From contig NZ_APKE01000019.1 in assembly GCF_009835145.1 (NCBI RefSeq), positions 1 to 64,000 on the forward strand: DNA of 64,000 nt. Direction: 5' to 3'. This document shows, one piece after another, positions 8,410 through 17,375 of the stretch. Position 1 is the stretch's first letter. The number at the start of each line of letters is the position of its first letter. Both the position numbers and the translations under genes were made by a program. The DNA is from Profundibacterium mesophilum KAUST100406-0324 (GTDB lineage: Bacteria; Pseudomonadota; Alphaproteobacteria; Rhodobacterales; Rhodobacteraceae). Under the pieces are notes generated by a model. It had not been told where the DNA came from and searched no databases. It saw nothing but the letters and a program-made list of their open reading frames with translations.

Positions 8410-9810
8410 TTGATAGAGACCAAATTCAGGGCCGACAGGCTCGCCGGCCCTCTCCTGATCGCGCTGACGGGCCTTGCGATCGCCCGCGAATGGAATGCCG
8501 CGCCGCAGGCCGTGATACTGGCAGTTGCGGTTCTGCTGCCGGTGAGCGTCGCGCTTCTAGCGACCAGCATACGGCCGGGACGACGCATTTTCGTGCTTGT
8601 CGCGCTCCTGCTGAGCGCCGCCGCGCTAGTCTTGCTCGAGAATTGGCAGACGGTGCTGCTTTCGGCACTCGGCACATCCGTTTTCATCGCCGGCTTCTTC
8701 TCGGCACTCGCGACCTTGCGCAGCGCGGCCGACAGCTCGCCGTCGATCAGGGCCTGCGGCCGCTATCTCGCGCAACAGCCGCCGGGGCGCCGCTATGCCG
8801 CCCTCACGGTTGGCGGACAGCTCTTCGCCCTCCTGCTCAACTACGGCGCAATCGCCCTTCTGGGCAGCCTCGCCGTGGCCAATGCCGATGAGGACAAGAA
8901 CCCCGAGATCCGGGCGGTGCGCACCCGGCGGATGCTTCTGGCGATCCAACGGGGATTCATCTCGGTCCTGGCCTGGTCACCGCTCAGTTTCGCAGTCGCG
9001 ATCAGCACCTCGCTCATTCCCGGCACATCCTGGACCGGCGCGGTCCTACCCTCGCTCGTCACCGGCGGTCTCGTTGCCGGCTTGGGATGGCTCCTCGATA
9101 CCGCCTTCAAGCCGCGCCTGTCGACGAAGGTGCCGGAGCGCCGCGCACCAGACGGCACATGGCGTCTCCTGCTGCCGCTCGTGGCGCTGCTCGCCCTTCT
9201 TGCGATCTGTGTCCTCATTCTCTTCCTGGCGACGCGGATCCGGGTGCCCGGCCTCGTGATGATGATCGTTCCGGCCATCGCCGCGGGCTGGATCGCCCTG
9301 CAGAACCGCGACGCCCCCTTGGCCGCACTCCGGCACAGAAGCGCGCGGTTCACCTTCACCGAACTGCCGGCCTATCGCGACGAGCTGGTCCTGCTGATGA
9401 TGGCCGGCTTCATCGGCTCGGTCGGCGGCGCGCTGCTCGTGCCGGTGGTGGCACATGGCGACATCGACCTGACGGCGCTTCCCGGCTGGCTGATCCTGCT
9501 CTCGCTGGTCTGGGTGATCCCGGCCGCGGGACAGGTCGGCATGAACCCGATCCTCGCGGTCTCGTTGCTGGTGCCGCTTCTGCCCGACGCCCAGAGCCTC
9601 GGGGTCAGTCCCACGGCGCTGCTGATCGCCATTACCGCCGGCTGGACCATGAGCGGCGCCTGCTCGCCCTACACCGCGACGACGCTGCTGGTGGGCTCTT
9701 TCGGCGGGGTCAGCGCGGCGCATGTCGGGCTGCGCTGGAACGGGGTCTACACGCTCCTGGGTGGCAGCCTCCTGTCGATCTGGGTGCTGAGTTACGCCTA
9801 CCTGCTCTGA
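8410..9810 (+). CDS. Multi-pass membrane protein, possible ion/organic acid transporter
   Basis: 466 residues from TTG 8410, which has GCGAGGA directly upstream; a longer frame begins at 8362 but its first residues are Cys/Arg-rich and unlike a transporter. I count about 11-12 hydrophobic segments spread over the whole length. GWTMSGACSPYTATTLLVGSF near the C-terminus resembles the conserved membrane loop of ion-transporter-superfamily permeases, and an internal repeat-like layout is suggested by two hydrophobic halves separated by a polar loop near residues 215-230. Substrate unknown. It lies between a dehydrogenase and an oxidoreductase gene, both on the opposite strand. Confidence 0.55.
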   Translation: MIETKFRADRLAGPLLIALTGLAIAREWNAAPQAVILAVAVLLPVSVALLATSIRPGRRIFVLVALLLSAAALVLLENWQTVLLSALGTSVFIAGFFSALATLRSAADSSPSIRACGRYLAQQPPGRRYAALTVGGQLFALLLNYGAIALLGSLAVANADEDKNPEIRAVRTRRMLLAIQRGFISVLAWSPLSFAVAISTSLIPGTSWTGAVLPSLVTGGLVAGLGWLLDTAFKPRLSTKVPERRAPDGTWRLLLPLVALLALLAICVLILFLATRIRVPGLVMMIVPAIAAGWIALQNRDAPLAALRHRSARFTFTELPAYRDELVLLMMAGFIGSVGGALLVPVVAHGDIDLTALPGWLILLSLVWVIPAAGQVGMNPILAVSLLVPLLPDAQSLGVSPTALLIAITAGWTMSGACSPYTATTLLVGSFGGVSAAHVGLRWNGVYTLLGGSLLSIWVLSYAYLL

Positions 9811-9817
9811 GCGCGGC

Positions 9818-11182
9818 TCAGAAGACGCGCACGCCTTGGCGCTGCAACTCGGACTGGACCGCTCCAAGCTCGACCTCCGCCAGTTCCCGCCCCTGGCGCA
9901 ACGACAGGGCCGCGGCGATCCCCGCCCCCTGCCCCGCCACGGCGCAGCAGGCCATGTTGCGCGTCGCGGCATGCGAGATCGCGTCGCCCCCGATGGCACG
10001 TCCCGCGACAAGCAGGCCCTCGACCCCGCGCGGCAGCATCGCGCGGTAGGGGATCTGCATGTAGCGCCCGGTGGTCGGCAGAATGAGAATGCCGTAGCCG
10101 TCGATGAACTCGGGATAGATGCCGATGCTGTCCTCGAAACGCCCCTCGTGCCGCACGTCGGCCACCGTCATGTTATAGGCCGCGTCGATCTTGCGGGTGT
10201 CGCGAATGCCGATGCTCATCCCGAAATTGCGCAGCCTTGCTCCGGCGCATCCCGGCACATAGGCGCGCAGGGCTTCGATGGCGAGCATCGCCTGCCGGCG
10301 TCCCTCGATCTCGAAACGGGTCATGCTGTCGGGGTCGGTGCCGTCGCATCCGGCAAGGTGGATGAGGTTCATATAGGTCAGCTCGCCGGTATCATGCGCC
10401 GCGCCCCAGGTGCCGGCGATGGTGTTGAGCACCGCCGGAATGAGCCCCTCACGGATCGCCCGCTCGAAGGGCTTGCCGAGATAGGGCGAGAACATCGCAT
10501 CCTCCTTGCCCGAGGTCTCGATCTGCCACTCGCCGCTCGACCAGTCGCCATAGGTCTGCGGATCACGGCGGACGCCTTCCATGAAGGCGCGCTTGTCCAC
10601 CCCGGCGAGGTGGAACATCACGCTCGCGGCCTGCATCTCCTCGCGCGGGGTCATGCGCGTGGGCGCGCCGGCGCGATGCGCGACATCGGCATCGCCGGTA
10701 CAGTCGATCACCCGCCGCGCAAGGATCGCCTCGCGCCCCGCCTTGGATTCGGTGACGATCCCGGTGATGCGCGGCCCATCCATCAGCGGCGCCGCGAATT
10801 GCCGGTGCAGCATCGGGTGCACGCCGGCCTCCTCGATCAGCGCGTCGGCCACCAGCTTGAACCCTTCGCTGTCGAGCTCGTAGCTCAGCGACTGGCTTTC
10901 GGGCACGGCCGCTCCCATCGCCTTCGCGCGCTCCTCGTATTCGCGGCCGATGCCCCCCGCCTCGACCGTCGCCTCGTGGCGATACCACGCGAAGCCCTCG
11001 ACCCCGACGACGGTGATGTTGCCGCCCATGCAGCCGAAACGCTCGACGAGGCTGACCTGCGCGCCCGCACGCGCGGCACCGAGTGCGGCGGCAAGCCCTG
11101 CGGGGCCGGCGCCCACGACGAGCACATCGGTTTCGTGGATCACGTCGACTTGGCGCGCGGGCTCGGTGATGGTCTGGCGCAT
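9818..11182 (-). CDS. FAD-dependent oxidoreductase (FAD_oxidored family)
   Basis: 454 residues from ATG 11182, which follows AAGGAAG; an upstream TTG at 11215 is less likely. The dinucleotide-binding motif VVGAGPAGLAAALGAARAG near the N-terminus, followed by GCMGGNI, and the late GLLVAGRAIGGDAISHAATRNMACCAVAGQ are characteristic of the PF12831 FAD oxidoreductase family, whose members oxidise diverse small organic substrates. IDCTGDADVAHRAGAP is a second FAD-contact region. No signal peptide. It is the last gene of a leftward run starting at EgtD; the substrate is not known. Confidence 0.78.
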   Translation of the reverse strand: MRQTITEPARQVDVIHETDVLVVGAGPAGLAAALGAARAGAQVSLVERFGCMGGNITVVGVEGFAWYRHEATVEAGGIGREYEERAKAMGAAVPESQSLSYELDSEGFKLVADALIEEAGVHPMLHRQFAAPLMDGPRITGIVTESKAGREAILARRVIDCTGDADVAHRAGAPTRMTPREEMQAASVMFHLAGVDKRAFMEGVRRDPQTYGDWSSGEWQIETSGKEDAMFSPYLGKPFERAIREGLIPAVLNTIAGTWGAAHDTGELTYMNLIHLAGCDGTDPDSMTRFEIEGRRQAMLAIEALRAYVPGCAGARLRNFGMSIGIRDTRKIDAAYNMTVADVRHEGRFEDSIGIYPEFIDGYGILILPTTGRYMQIPYRAMLPRGVEGLLVAGRAIGGDAISHAATRNMACCAVAGQGAGIAAALSLRQGRELAEVELGAVQSELQRQGVRVF

Positions 11183-11277
11183 GAGGCCGCTTCCTTGCAA
11201 GGTCAGTTTCGCCAATGCTTTTCGCGCGGCGGCGCCGGCCCTTCAATCGGAACGCGGCGGCGCGCGGTCACGGGCGC

Positions 11278-12264
11278 TCAGGCCAGCAGATGCACCGCGA
11301 AAAGGTCCTCGGGATCGCTCCAATGGCGCTCTGGATGCCAACCGGCCTCCTTCGCGAGCCGCTCGAAGCCTTCGACGCTGTACTTGTAGCTGTTCTCGGT
11401 ATGGATGCTTTCACCCGCCTCGAATTCGATCCGCTGCCCGGCGATCGCCACGGACTGGCGCTTGCGGCTTACCAAATGCATTTCGACGCGGCTTTCGGCG
11501 GCATTCCAGCGGCTTTCATGGTCGAAGGAAGAAAGATCGAAATTTGCGCCGAGCTCGGCGTTGAAGCGCTTCAGCAGGTTGCGGTTGAAGGCGGCGGTGA
11601 CGCCTTGCGCATCGTCATATGCCCTGACGAGGACATCGGCGTCCTTCACCAGGTCGATGCCGATGAGGAAGGCGCCCGCCCCCTTCAGGGCCCGCATCCG
11701 CGCAAGCAGATCACGCGCCGCGTCCGGGTCGAAATTGCCGATGGTCGAGCCGGGAAAGAAAAGGGCCTTCGGGCAATCCTCAAGATCGGCCGGCAGGTTC
11801 AGGGCGCCGGTGAAATCCCCCTCCACCGGGCGGACTTCCAGCCCGGGATGATCGGCTTCGAGCAGGGCGGCGCTGGCCGCGAGATGGTCGGCGGAGATGT
11901 CGAGCGGGATGTAGCAGCGCAGCTCCGGCATCGCCCCCAGAAGCCGCCGGACCTTGACGCTCGACCCCGCCCCAAGCTCGAGAAGTGCCATGTCGCGCGC
12001 CCCGTCCGGGCCGCCGCGGCGCTGCATCACCGTCTCGATCGCCCGCGCCATCTCGCTCGCGTGGCGCGTCAGGATCGCGGTTTCCGTGCGGGTGGGGTAA
12101 TATTCGGGAAGTGTGCAGATCCGATCGAAGAGGCGCGAGCCCTCGGCATCGTAGAAATGTTTGGGGTCGGCTGTCTTCACCGCTCCGGTCAACCCTTCGA
12201 GGACGGAGGCACGAAACGCCTCGTCGAAGCCTGCCTGTGCCGCTGCGGGGTCTTGATTGGTCAT
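11278..12264 (-). CDS. egtD: L-histidine N-alpha-methyltransferase (EgtD)
   Basis: 328 residues, close to the 321 of mycobacterial EgtD. The family enzyme trimethylates histidine with three SAM to give hercynine, the first step towards ergothioneine. Family landmarks are FDEAFRASVLEGLT, KHFYDAEGSRLFDRICTLPEYYPTRTE at the N-terminus, the SAM site LELGAGSSVKVRRLL, FFPGSTIGNFDPDAA, and the C-terminal HTENSYKYSVEGFERLAKEAGW. The start at 12264 follows GGGAG. No sulfoxide synthase gene (egtB) is seen nearby, so the product may be hercynine itself or the rest of the pathway may be elsewhere. It shares a strand with a thioesterase and an alcohol dehydrogenase upstream. Confidence 0.9.
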   Translation of the reverse strand: MTNQDPAAAQAGFDEAFRASVLEGLTGAVKTADPKHFYDAEGSRLFDRICTLPEYYPTRTETAILTRHASEMARAIETVMQRRGGPDGARDMALLELGAGSSVKVRRLLGAMPELRCYIPLDISADHLAASAALLEADHPGLEVRPVEGDFTGALNLPADLEDCPKALFFPGSTIGNFDPDAARDLLARMRALKGAGAFLIGIDLVKDADVLVRAYDDAQGVTAAFNRNLLKRFNAELGANFDLSSFDHESRWNAAESRVEMHLVSRKRQSVAIAGQRIEFEAGESIHTENSYKYSVEGFERLAKEAGWHPERHWSDPEDLFAVHLLA

Positions 12265-12321
12265 GACGCTCTCCCTCATGCGCTGTCATCCCCTTCTCAA
12301 CGCCGCCATCCGCCGGATCGT

Positions 12322-12765
12322 TCAGCCGTCGCCGCCCTCCGGGCGCAGCGCCTCGAGCATGGCGCGCGTCCGCGGCTCGATCGGCACGGGGCGCCGGGTT
12401 TCGCGGTCCACGTTCACATGCACGAAATGCCCCTCCGCCGCCGCCGTCTCCTCCATGCCGAACAAGCCGATCTCGTAGCGCACCGAGGACGTGCCGAGCG
12501 TGGCAACCCTGAGCCCGGCGGTCACGGGCCGTGGAAAGGCCAGTTCGGAGAAATAGCGGCACCCCGTCTCGACCACGAGAAAAACGCAGGCGCCCTCGTG
12601 CGGATCGAGCACGCCGCCCTCGATAAGATGGGCGTTCACCGCCGTGTCGAAGAGTGTGTAATGCACGGTGTTGTTCATGTGGCCATAGACGTCGTTGTCG
12701 CCCCAGCGCGTGCCGAGAAGGCGATGCGCGCGATAGTCGCCAAGCCGGCCCGGGTCCGCCCTCAC
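12322..12765 (-). CDS. Acyl-CoA thioesterase, 4HBT hot-dog fold
   Basis: 147 residues. RWGDNDVYGHMNNTVHYTLFDTAVN is the catalytic hot-dog signature, with the aspartate (D in GDNDVYGH) expected to be the catalytic residue of 4-hydroxybenzoyl-CoA-type thioesterases. It would hydrolyse a short or aromatic acyl-CoA. It starts at GTG 12765 within the stop of the alcohol dehydrogenase (GTGA, 4-base overlap), so the two are coupled. Cytoplasmic. The acyl group is unknown. Confidence 0.83.
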   Translation of the reverse strand: MRADPGRLGDYRAHRLLGTRWGDNDVYGHMNNTVHYTLFDTAVNAHLIEGGVLDPHEGACVFLVVETGCRYFSELAFPRPVTAGLRVATLGTSSVRYEIGLFGMEETAAAEGHFVHVNVDRETRRPVPIEPRTRAMLEALRPEGGDG

Positions 12766-13922
12766 AGCGCCGCCTCGTAGATCGCGGCCGCGTCCGCCTC
12801 GGCGAGCGGCCGGGGATTGTTGACCAGCAGCCGTGTCTGTTTCATCGCGTCGCCGGCGAGCAAGGGCAGGTCCTTCGCCGCGATCCCGACATCGCGCAAC
12901 CCTTGGGGCAGGCCGCAGCGCATCGCCAGCGCCGCGAGGCCGTCGGCAAAGGCGTGCGCCCTGTCGCTCTCGCTTCCGCCCGTGATGGCCGGGAAGACGA
13001 TCGGGGCAAGCGCGGCATAGGGCGCGGGCGCATGGGCCGCGTTGAAGCGCAACACATGCGGCAGCACGAGCGCATTCGACAGGCCGTGCGGCACCTTGAA
13101 ATGGCCGCCGATCGGATAGGCCAGCGCATGGACCGCCGCGACGGGCGAATTGGCGAAGGCCTGCCCCGCCAGAAGCGAGCCGAGAAGCATGTCGCCCCTG
13201 GCCTGCATGTCGCCGGGGGCGGTGACGGCCCGTTCGAGCGAAGCGCCCATGAGGCGCAAGGCCTCGCAGGCCAGGGCGCGGCTCACGGGGTTGTTGTTGG
13301 GGCTCGCGCTGGCGAAGGCCTCGATCGCATGGACCATCGCGTCAATGCCCGTCGCGGCGGTGACATGCGCCGGCAATCCCAGGGTCAGCTCGGGATCGAG
13401 CAGGGCGACATCGGGCAACAGAAGCGGACTGACCACGCCCATCTTCTCGCTCGCGCCGGTCGTGACGATGGAGATCGGTGTCACCTCGGAGCCGGTGCCC
13501 GCGGTGGTCGGCACCAGGATGAGCGGAAGGCGCGGCCCCTTGGCATTGCCGATGCCATAGGCCGATTGCAGCGGCTGATCCGTCGCGCCGAGAAGCGCCG
13601 CCAGCTTGGCCACATCGAGAGAGGAGCCGCCACCGAACCCCACGACACCGCCACAGCCGCGCGCGAGACGGGCCGCGTCGAGCACCACGGCCTCCGGAGG
13701 ATCGGCGCAGACATCGGCGAAAAGCACGACCTCGTGCCCGGCCGCGGCGATCGCCTCGCGGCACCGCGCGACCAGCCCGGTCGCCACCATTCCCGGATCG
13801 GTCACGAGAAGCACCGGACCTGCGACGAGTGCCGTGCACAGATCGCCCAGCTTGCCGAGACTTCCCGCGCCCATGTGCAGGCTTGGCGTTGTGTTGAAGA
13901 CGAAACCGTTCTGCGTGCTCAT
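12762..13922 (-). CDS. Iron-containing alcohol dehydrogenase
   Basis: 386 residues, the usual family length. GFGGGSSLDVAK is the nucleotide-binding glycine motif. TTAGTGSEVTPISIVT follows, and the divalent-metal ligands lie in GIDAMVHAIEAF and VHALAYPIGGHFKVPHGLSNA (Asp and three His). It would interconvert an alcohol and an aldehyde, or a keto acid, with NAD(P). The ATG is preceded by AGGAG. It is transcribed with the downstream thioesterase and egtD. The exact substrate (lactaldehyde, a 4-hydroxy acid, or others) cannot be told from sequence. Confidence 0.87.
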   Translation of the reverse strand: MSTQNGFVFNTTPSLHMGAGSLGKLGDLCTALVAGPVLLVTDPGMVATGLVARCREAIAAAGHEVVLFADVCADPPEAVVLDAARLARGCGGVVGFGGGSSLDVAKLAALLGATDQPLQSAYGIGNAKGPRLPLILVPTTAGTGSEVTPISIVTTGASEKMGVVSPLLLPDVALLDPELTLGLPAHVTAATGIDAMVHAIEAFASASPNNNPVSRALACEALRLMGASLERAVTAPGDMQARGDMLLGSLLAGQAFANSPVAAVHALAYPIGGHFKVPHGLSNALVLPHVLRFNAAHAPAPYAALAPIVFPAITGGSESDRAHAFADGLAALAMRCGLPQGLRDVGIAAKDLPLLAGDAMKQTRLLVNNPRPLAEADAAAIYEAAL

Positions 13923-14003
13923 CGGTGCTCCTGCCCTTCGCGCCGCCCGAGTGGCGCCGCTCCCCCGGTGATGAAGCTGACGCGCGCCGCGAATGTCAAC
14001 GCG

Positions 14004-14714
14004 TCAGCCCGCCTGCGGTGGTCCGCCCTCGCCGATCCGCAGCTCCGCCGGGGCGAGCCCCTCGATCTGCGTGCGGCACAAATCGCCGGGAACCAGGGCC
14101 CCGACCCCGGCCGGCGTTCCCGTCATCACCAGATCGCCCGGCGCGAGAGCCACGAGCGCCGACAGGTGCGCGATGATCTCGGGTACGGACCAGATCTGAT
14201 CGGCAAGATCGGCCTCCTGCCGCGGCGCGCCGTTGACGCTGAGCGTAATCCGGCCGCGTGCGGGATGACCGATCCGTTCGGCCGGGGAAATCTCGCCGAT
14301 CAGGGCCGAGCCGTCGAAACCCTTGGCCATGTCCCAGGGCCGGCCGAGGGCCTTGGCGCGCGCCTGCAGGTCGCGCCGCGTCAGGTCGTTGCCGGCGGCG
14401 TAGCCAAAGACGTGACCGAGCGCGGAGCCGGTGTCGATGTTCCGGCCCGCTCCGCCGATCGCCACGACCAGCTCGCCTTCGTGATGCAGCTCCTGCGTCC
14501 CTTGCGGATAAGGCAGCGTCGCGCCGTCGTGAAGGACCGCATCGGCGGGCTTGCAGAAGAAGAAGGGAGGCTCGCGTTCGGGGTCATGGCCCATCTCGCG
14601 GGCATGATCGGCGTAGTTGCGCCCGACGCAGAAAATGCGCCTGACCGCGAAACGCCGCCCGCCGGCCACCGGCACGAAGGGCACCGGCGGAGGCGCGAAC
14701 GCGAACTCCGTCAC
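14004..14714 (-). CDS. Fumarylacetoacetate hydrolase family protein
   Basis: 236 residues. FCVGRNYADHAREMG and PPFFFCKPADAVLHDG are the FAH-family N-terminal region. HHEGELVVAIGG carries the paired metal-binding glutamates, followed by GYAAGNDLTRRDLQ, and VMTGTPAGVGALVPGD closes the active site. Size and sequence are nearest to fumarylpyruvate/acylpyruvate hydrolases, which cleave a C-C bond in 2,4-diketo acids. The start is GTG, three bases after the GlcG stop, with AAGGG upstream. The position between GlcG and an alcohol dehydrogenase supports a catabolic role. Confidence 0.85.
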   Translation of the reverse strand: MTEFAFAPPPVPFVPVAGGRRFAVRRIFCVGRNYADHAREMGHDPEREPPFFFCKPADAVLHDGATLPYPQGTQELHHEGELVVAIGGAGRNIDTGSALGHVFGYAAGNDLTRRDLQARAKALGRPWDMAKGFDGSALIGEISPAERIGHPARGRITLSVNGAPRQEADLADQIWSVPEIIAHLSALVALAPGDLVMTGTPAGVGALVPGDLCRTQIEGLAPAELRIGEGGPPQAG

Positions 14715-14717
14715 GGC

Positions 14718-15137
14718 TCAGCCCTTCAGGAAGGCGTCGATACCGGCCTGCGCGACTTCGCGGTCCTGCGCCGGGGTGCCGGAGCTCACACCGATGCCGC
14801 CGACGACGGCGCCCTCGACCTCGACGGGCAGGCCGCCGCCCACAACCATCAGCCGCCCGCCGATGGCGCTGTCGATGCCGTAGGTCGGACCGCCGGGGCC
14901 CGAAATCTCGCCATAGGCATGGGTGGCCTTCTTGGCGGCCGAGGCGGTGAAGCTCTTGTCGATGGCGATGGTGATCGAGGTTACCTTGCCGCCATCCATG
15001 CGCTCGAAGGCAACGAGGTTGCCGCCCTCGTCGGTGATCGCGATGCACATCGGCACGCCGATCTCGTCGGCCTTGGCGCGGGCGCCGGCGATGAGTTTGC
15101 GGGAATCCTCGATATCGAGCCGTCTGATGGTAAGCAT
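14718..15137 (-). CDS. GlcG/HbpS-type haem-binding family protein
   Basis: 139 residues of the Haem_degrading (PF03928) fold: LTIRRLDIEDSRKLIAGARAKADEIGVPMCIAITDEGGNLVAFERMDGG and the late GGRLMVVGGGLPVEVEGAVVGGIGVSSGTPAQDREVAQAGIDAF are diagnostic. Members accompany catabolic operons such as glycolate or propanediol use, and their biochemical role is unsettled. The ATG has AGGAGAGAAC upstream. No signal peptide, so this version is cytoplasmic. It is sandwiched between a class V aminotransferase and an FAH hydrolase with short gaps. Confidence 0.85.
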   Translation of the reverse strand: MLTIRRLDIEDSRKLIAGARAKADEIGVPMCIAITDEGGNLVAFERMDGGKVTSITIAIDKSFTASAAKKATHAYGEISGPGGPTYGIDSAIGGRLMVVGGGLPVEVEGAVVGGIGVSSGTPAQDREVAQAGIDAFLKG

Positions 15138-15149
15138 GTTCTCTCCTCT

Positions 15150-16430
15150 TCACGCTTTGCCGGAAGGCGCGCCGGCGATCTCGCGCATCGCGTCGAGAAA
15201 GGCGGCCACCTCGGCCTCGGTGTTGTAATGGCACATCGAGACGCGAGTGCAATCCTCCAGGCCGAGCGGGCGCAGGATGTTGCCTGAGTAATGGTCCGCC
15301 TTGCGCGCGTGTGTCCTGATGCCGCGCGTGTTCAGTTCGGCCACCACCCAGGGCGCTTCGCGCCCTTCGAGCGTGAAGGAGACGAGCCCCTCGCGCGCCG
15401 GGTTGTCGAGCCCGCCGAGGATGTCCACCCCGGGCAGATCGGCCAGCCCCGCCTGGTTCCCGGTCCCGTGCAGCATCGCGTGAACGAGATCGCCCTCATG
15501 CGCGCGGATCGCCGCACCCGCCGCCTCGATCCGCTCCCTGCGTGCCGTCTCGGGCAGATCGCCGACGCGCCCGCCCAGCCATTCCAGATAGGACACCACT
15601 TCCCGGAAGGTGGCGTAGGCGCCGGCATCGCGCGTGCCCAGCTCCCAGTTTTCCCCGGGGCCGCCGATCAGCGTGTCATGCGGCACCGCGGCCAGCCGAT
15701 CGGAGATCCAGGCAAGACCGTAGCCGTGACGCGAAAACATCTTGTAGGGCGAGATGACATAGCCATCGACGCCAGCGGCCTCGATGTCGATATGGCCGTG
15801 GGCCGCGTGCTGAATGCCGTCGACGATGATCAGGCAATCCGGCGCCGTGGCCCGGATCGCCGCCGCGATGCCCGGCAGGTCCACTCCCATGCCCGTCACC
15901 GGCGAGGTGTGCAGCACGGTGGCGACACGGGTGTCGGGCGTGATCGCGGCCGCATAAGCCTCCGGCGTCACGCGGCCCGTCGCATCGTCATGCGGCACGT
16001 CGATGGCGCGCAGCCCCGCGATCTCGGCCCAGCGGGTGCGCGCCGAGGCGCTTGCGGGGTGCTCGAAGGTGGAGCCGAGCACAGCACCGCCAGCCGCGCG
16101 ATGCGACAGGGCCGCGTTTGAAATCAGGCGGAAAAGCAGCTCCGTGCCGCTCTCGCCGGCCAGGACCTGCCCGCCCTTGGCATTGAAGAGCAGGCGTATG
16201 TCGTCCTTGGCCGCCGCGATCATCCGCGTCAGGGCGTGGGAGCCGGGATTGTCGCGGCCCTGGTTGTCGGGAATGGCCGCGTGTTCGGCGGAGCGTGCCA
16301 CGACCGATTTGAGCGTCAGCGCACCGCCGGCATTCTCGAAGAAGATACGGCTGCCATGCTCGGGGCAGTGGTCGACCTGTGCGAACAGGGCGCGCACCTC
16401 GTCGATAATCTCGGGATTTCCGCCAAGCAT
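15150..16430 (-). CDS. Class V aminotransferase / cysteine-desulfurase-like PLP enzyme
   Basis: 426 residues of the fold-type I class V family. The N-terminus FFENAGGALTLKSVV replaces the usual YLD(N/S)AA start. VLHTSPVTGMGVDLPGIAAAI and DCLIIVDGIQHAAHGHIDIEAAGVDGYVISPYKMFSRHG supply the PLP-contact Asp and the Schiff-base Lys (in YKMF). Substrates of the family range from cysteine desulfuration to amino-acid transamination. It begins the run that continues into GlcG and FAH, after GGAGG. Because egtD lies 3 kb downstream, a C-S lyase role like EgtE is conceivable, but nothing in the sequence singles that out. Confidence 0.8.
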   Translation of the reverse strand: MLGGNPEIIDEVRALFAQVDHCPEHGSRIFFENAGGALTLKSVVARSAEHAAIPDNQGRDNPGSHALTRMIAAAKDDIRLLFNAKGGQVLAGESGTELLFRLISNAALSHRAAGGAVLGSTFEHPASASARTRWAEIAGLRAIDVPHDDATGRVTPEAYAAAITPDTRVATVLHTSPVTGMGVDLPGIAAAIRATAPDCLIIVDGIQHAAHGHIDIEAAGVDGYVISPYKMFSRHGYGLAWISDRLAAVPHDTLIGGPGENWELGTRDAGAYATFREVVSYLEWLGGRVGDLPETARRERIEAAGAAIRAHEGDLVHAMLHGTGNQAGLADLPGVDILGGLDNPAREGLVSFTLEGREAPWVVAELNTRGIRTHARKADHYSGNILRPLGLEDCTRVSMCHYNTEAEVAAFLDAMREIAGAPSGKA

Positions 16431-16651
16431 CGTGCTATCCTCCAGCGCATCACCGGCCCGGACCGGGCGGCCTTCATGCTGTTCTGCCCCGTCGCGGGAG
16501 TGGCGGCAAGCCGCCGAAATCCAGCGTGGTTGGCGCGGCGATTCGGCCCGCCTTGCGCTACGGGGTGGATAAGCCCGGAGCTTTTTGATACCGGAAGGCT
16601 CCGCGTCGCAAGCCCGGCTTGCGGCAACGCATCAAAACGACGGAACTTGGC

Positions 16652-17314
16652 ATGAAGAGCGACTTGAACGATATCGTCAGCCAGCTCGAGGAAGACATCG
16701 TTCTCTGGCGGCTGCAACCCGAAGAGCGACTGGTCGAGGATGCGTTGATGGCGCGCTTCGGCGCGAAGCGGCATGTCGTGCGCAGCGCCCTCGATACCCT
16801 GACCCGCATGGGGCTTGTCGACAGGCCGCGCAATCGCGGGGCGCTGGTCCGTCTTTACGGCGATGGCGAGGTCGCCGCGCTGTTCGATTTCCGCCGCCTG
16901 ATCGAGCCTGCCGCCGCGCAGATGATCGCCCTGCCGCCGGACCGCGACGCGCTTGCGCGCCTGCGCCAGTTGCAAGGCCGGCACGATGCCGCCGTGGCCA
17001 AGAACGATCTTGCTGCCGTCTTTCGCAGCAACGCGGCTTTCCACACGGCGCTTTTCGCACTCTGCCCCAACCCGTTCCTCGTGAACGCGGTCGAAGGGGC
17101 GGCGCTGCAGGCCCATGCCGTCCGGTTCTCGGGCGTTCAGGACCGCGCCGCCCTCGAGCGCTCGCGCGATGATCACCACGCGATGCTCGACGCGATGGAA
17201 GCCGGGGACGGCGCGGCCCTCGTCCGGATCGCCACCGCCCATCTCGACAATGCCGCGAAGGCCCGCGCCCGCATCCTGCGCAGCCGGGCCATGCCGGTCG
17301 CATCCGAAGGCTGA
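16652..17314 (+). CDS. GntR-family transcriptional regulator (FCD domain)
   Basis: 220 residues. The N-terminal winged helix (EDIVLWRLQPEERLVEDALMARFGAKRHVVRSALDTLTRMGLVDRPRNRGALV) is followed by an all-helical FCD ligand-binding domain with the metal-type residues in FRSNAAFHTALF and DDHHAMLDAM. ATG 16652 gives the standard FadR-subfamily length; the frame is open 11 codons further upstream. It is divergent from the class V aminotransferase gene and convergent with the ThDP enzyme gene, so it probably controls the 9.8-19.7 kb island and senses a carboxylate intermediate. That control is inferred from position. Confidence 0.85.
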   Translation: MKSDLNDIVSQLEEDIVLWRLQPEERLVEDALMARFGAKRHVVRSALDTLTRMGLVDRPRNRGALVRLYGDGEVAALFDFRRLIEPAAAQMIALPPDRDALARLRQLQGRHDAAVAKNDLAAVFRSNAAFHTALFALCPNPFLVNAVEGAALQAHAVRFSGVQDRAALERSRDDHHAMLDAMEAGDGAALVRIATAHLDNAAKARARILRSRAMPVASEG

Positions 17315-17375
17315 TCCCAAGGCCAATTCCGGGGCCAGTCGCGGAGCCGGTCCACGGCTTGTCGCGAGTACCGGT

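Noticed and set aside
12654-15287. 877-codon antisense frame over the Fe-ADH to GlcG genes
   Set aside because: Spans several well-supported opposite-strand genes and has no family features.
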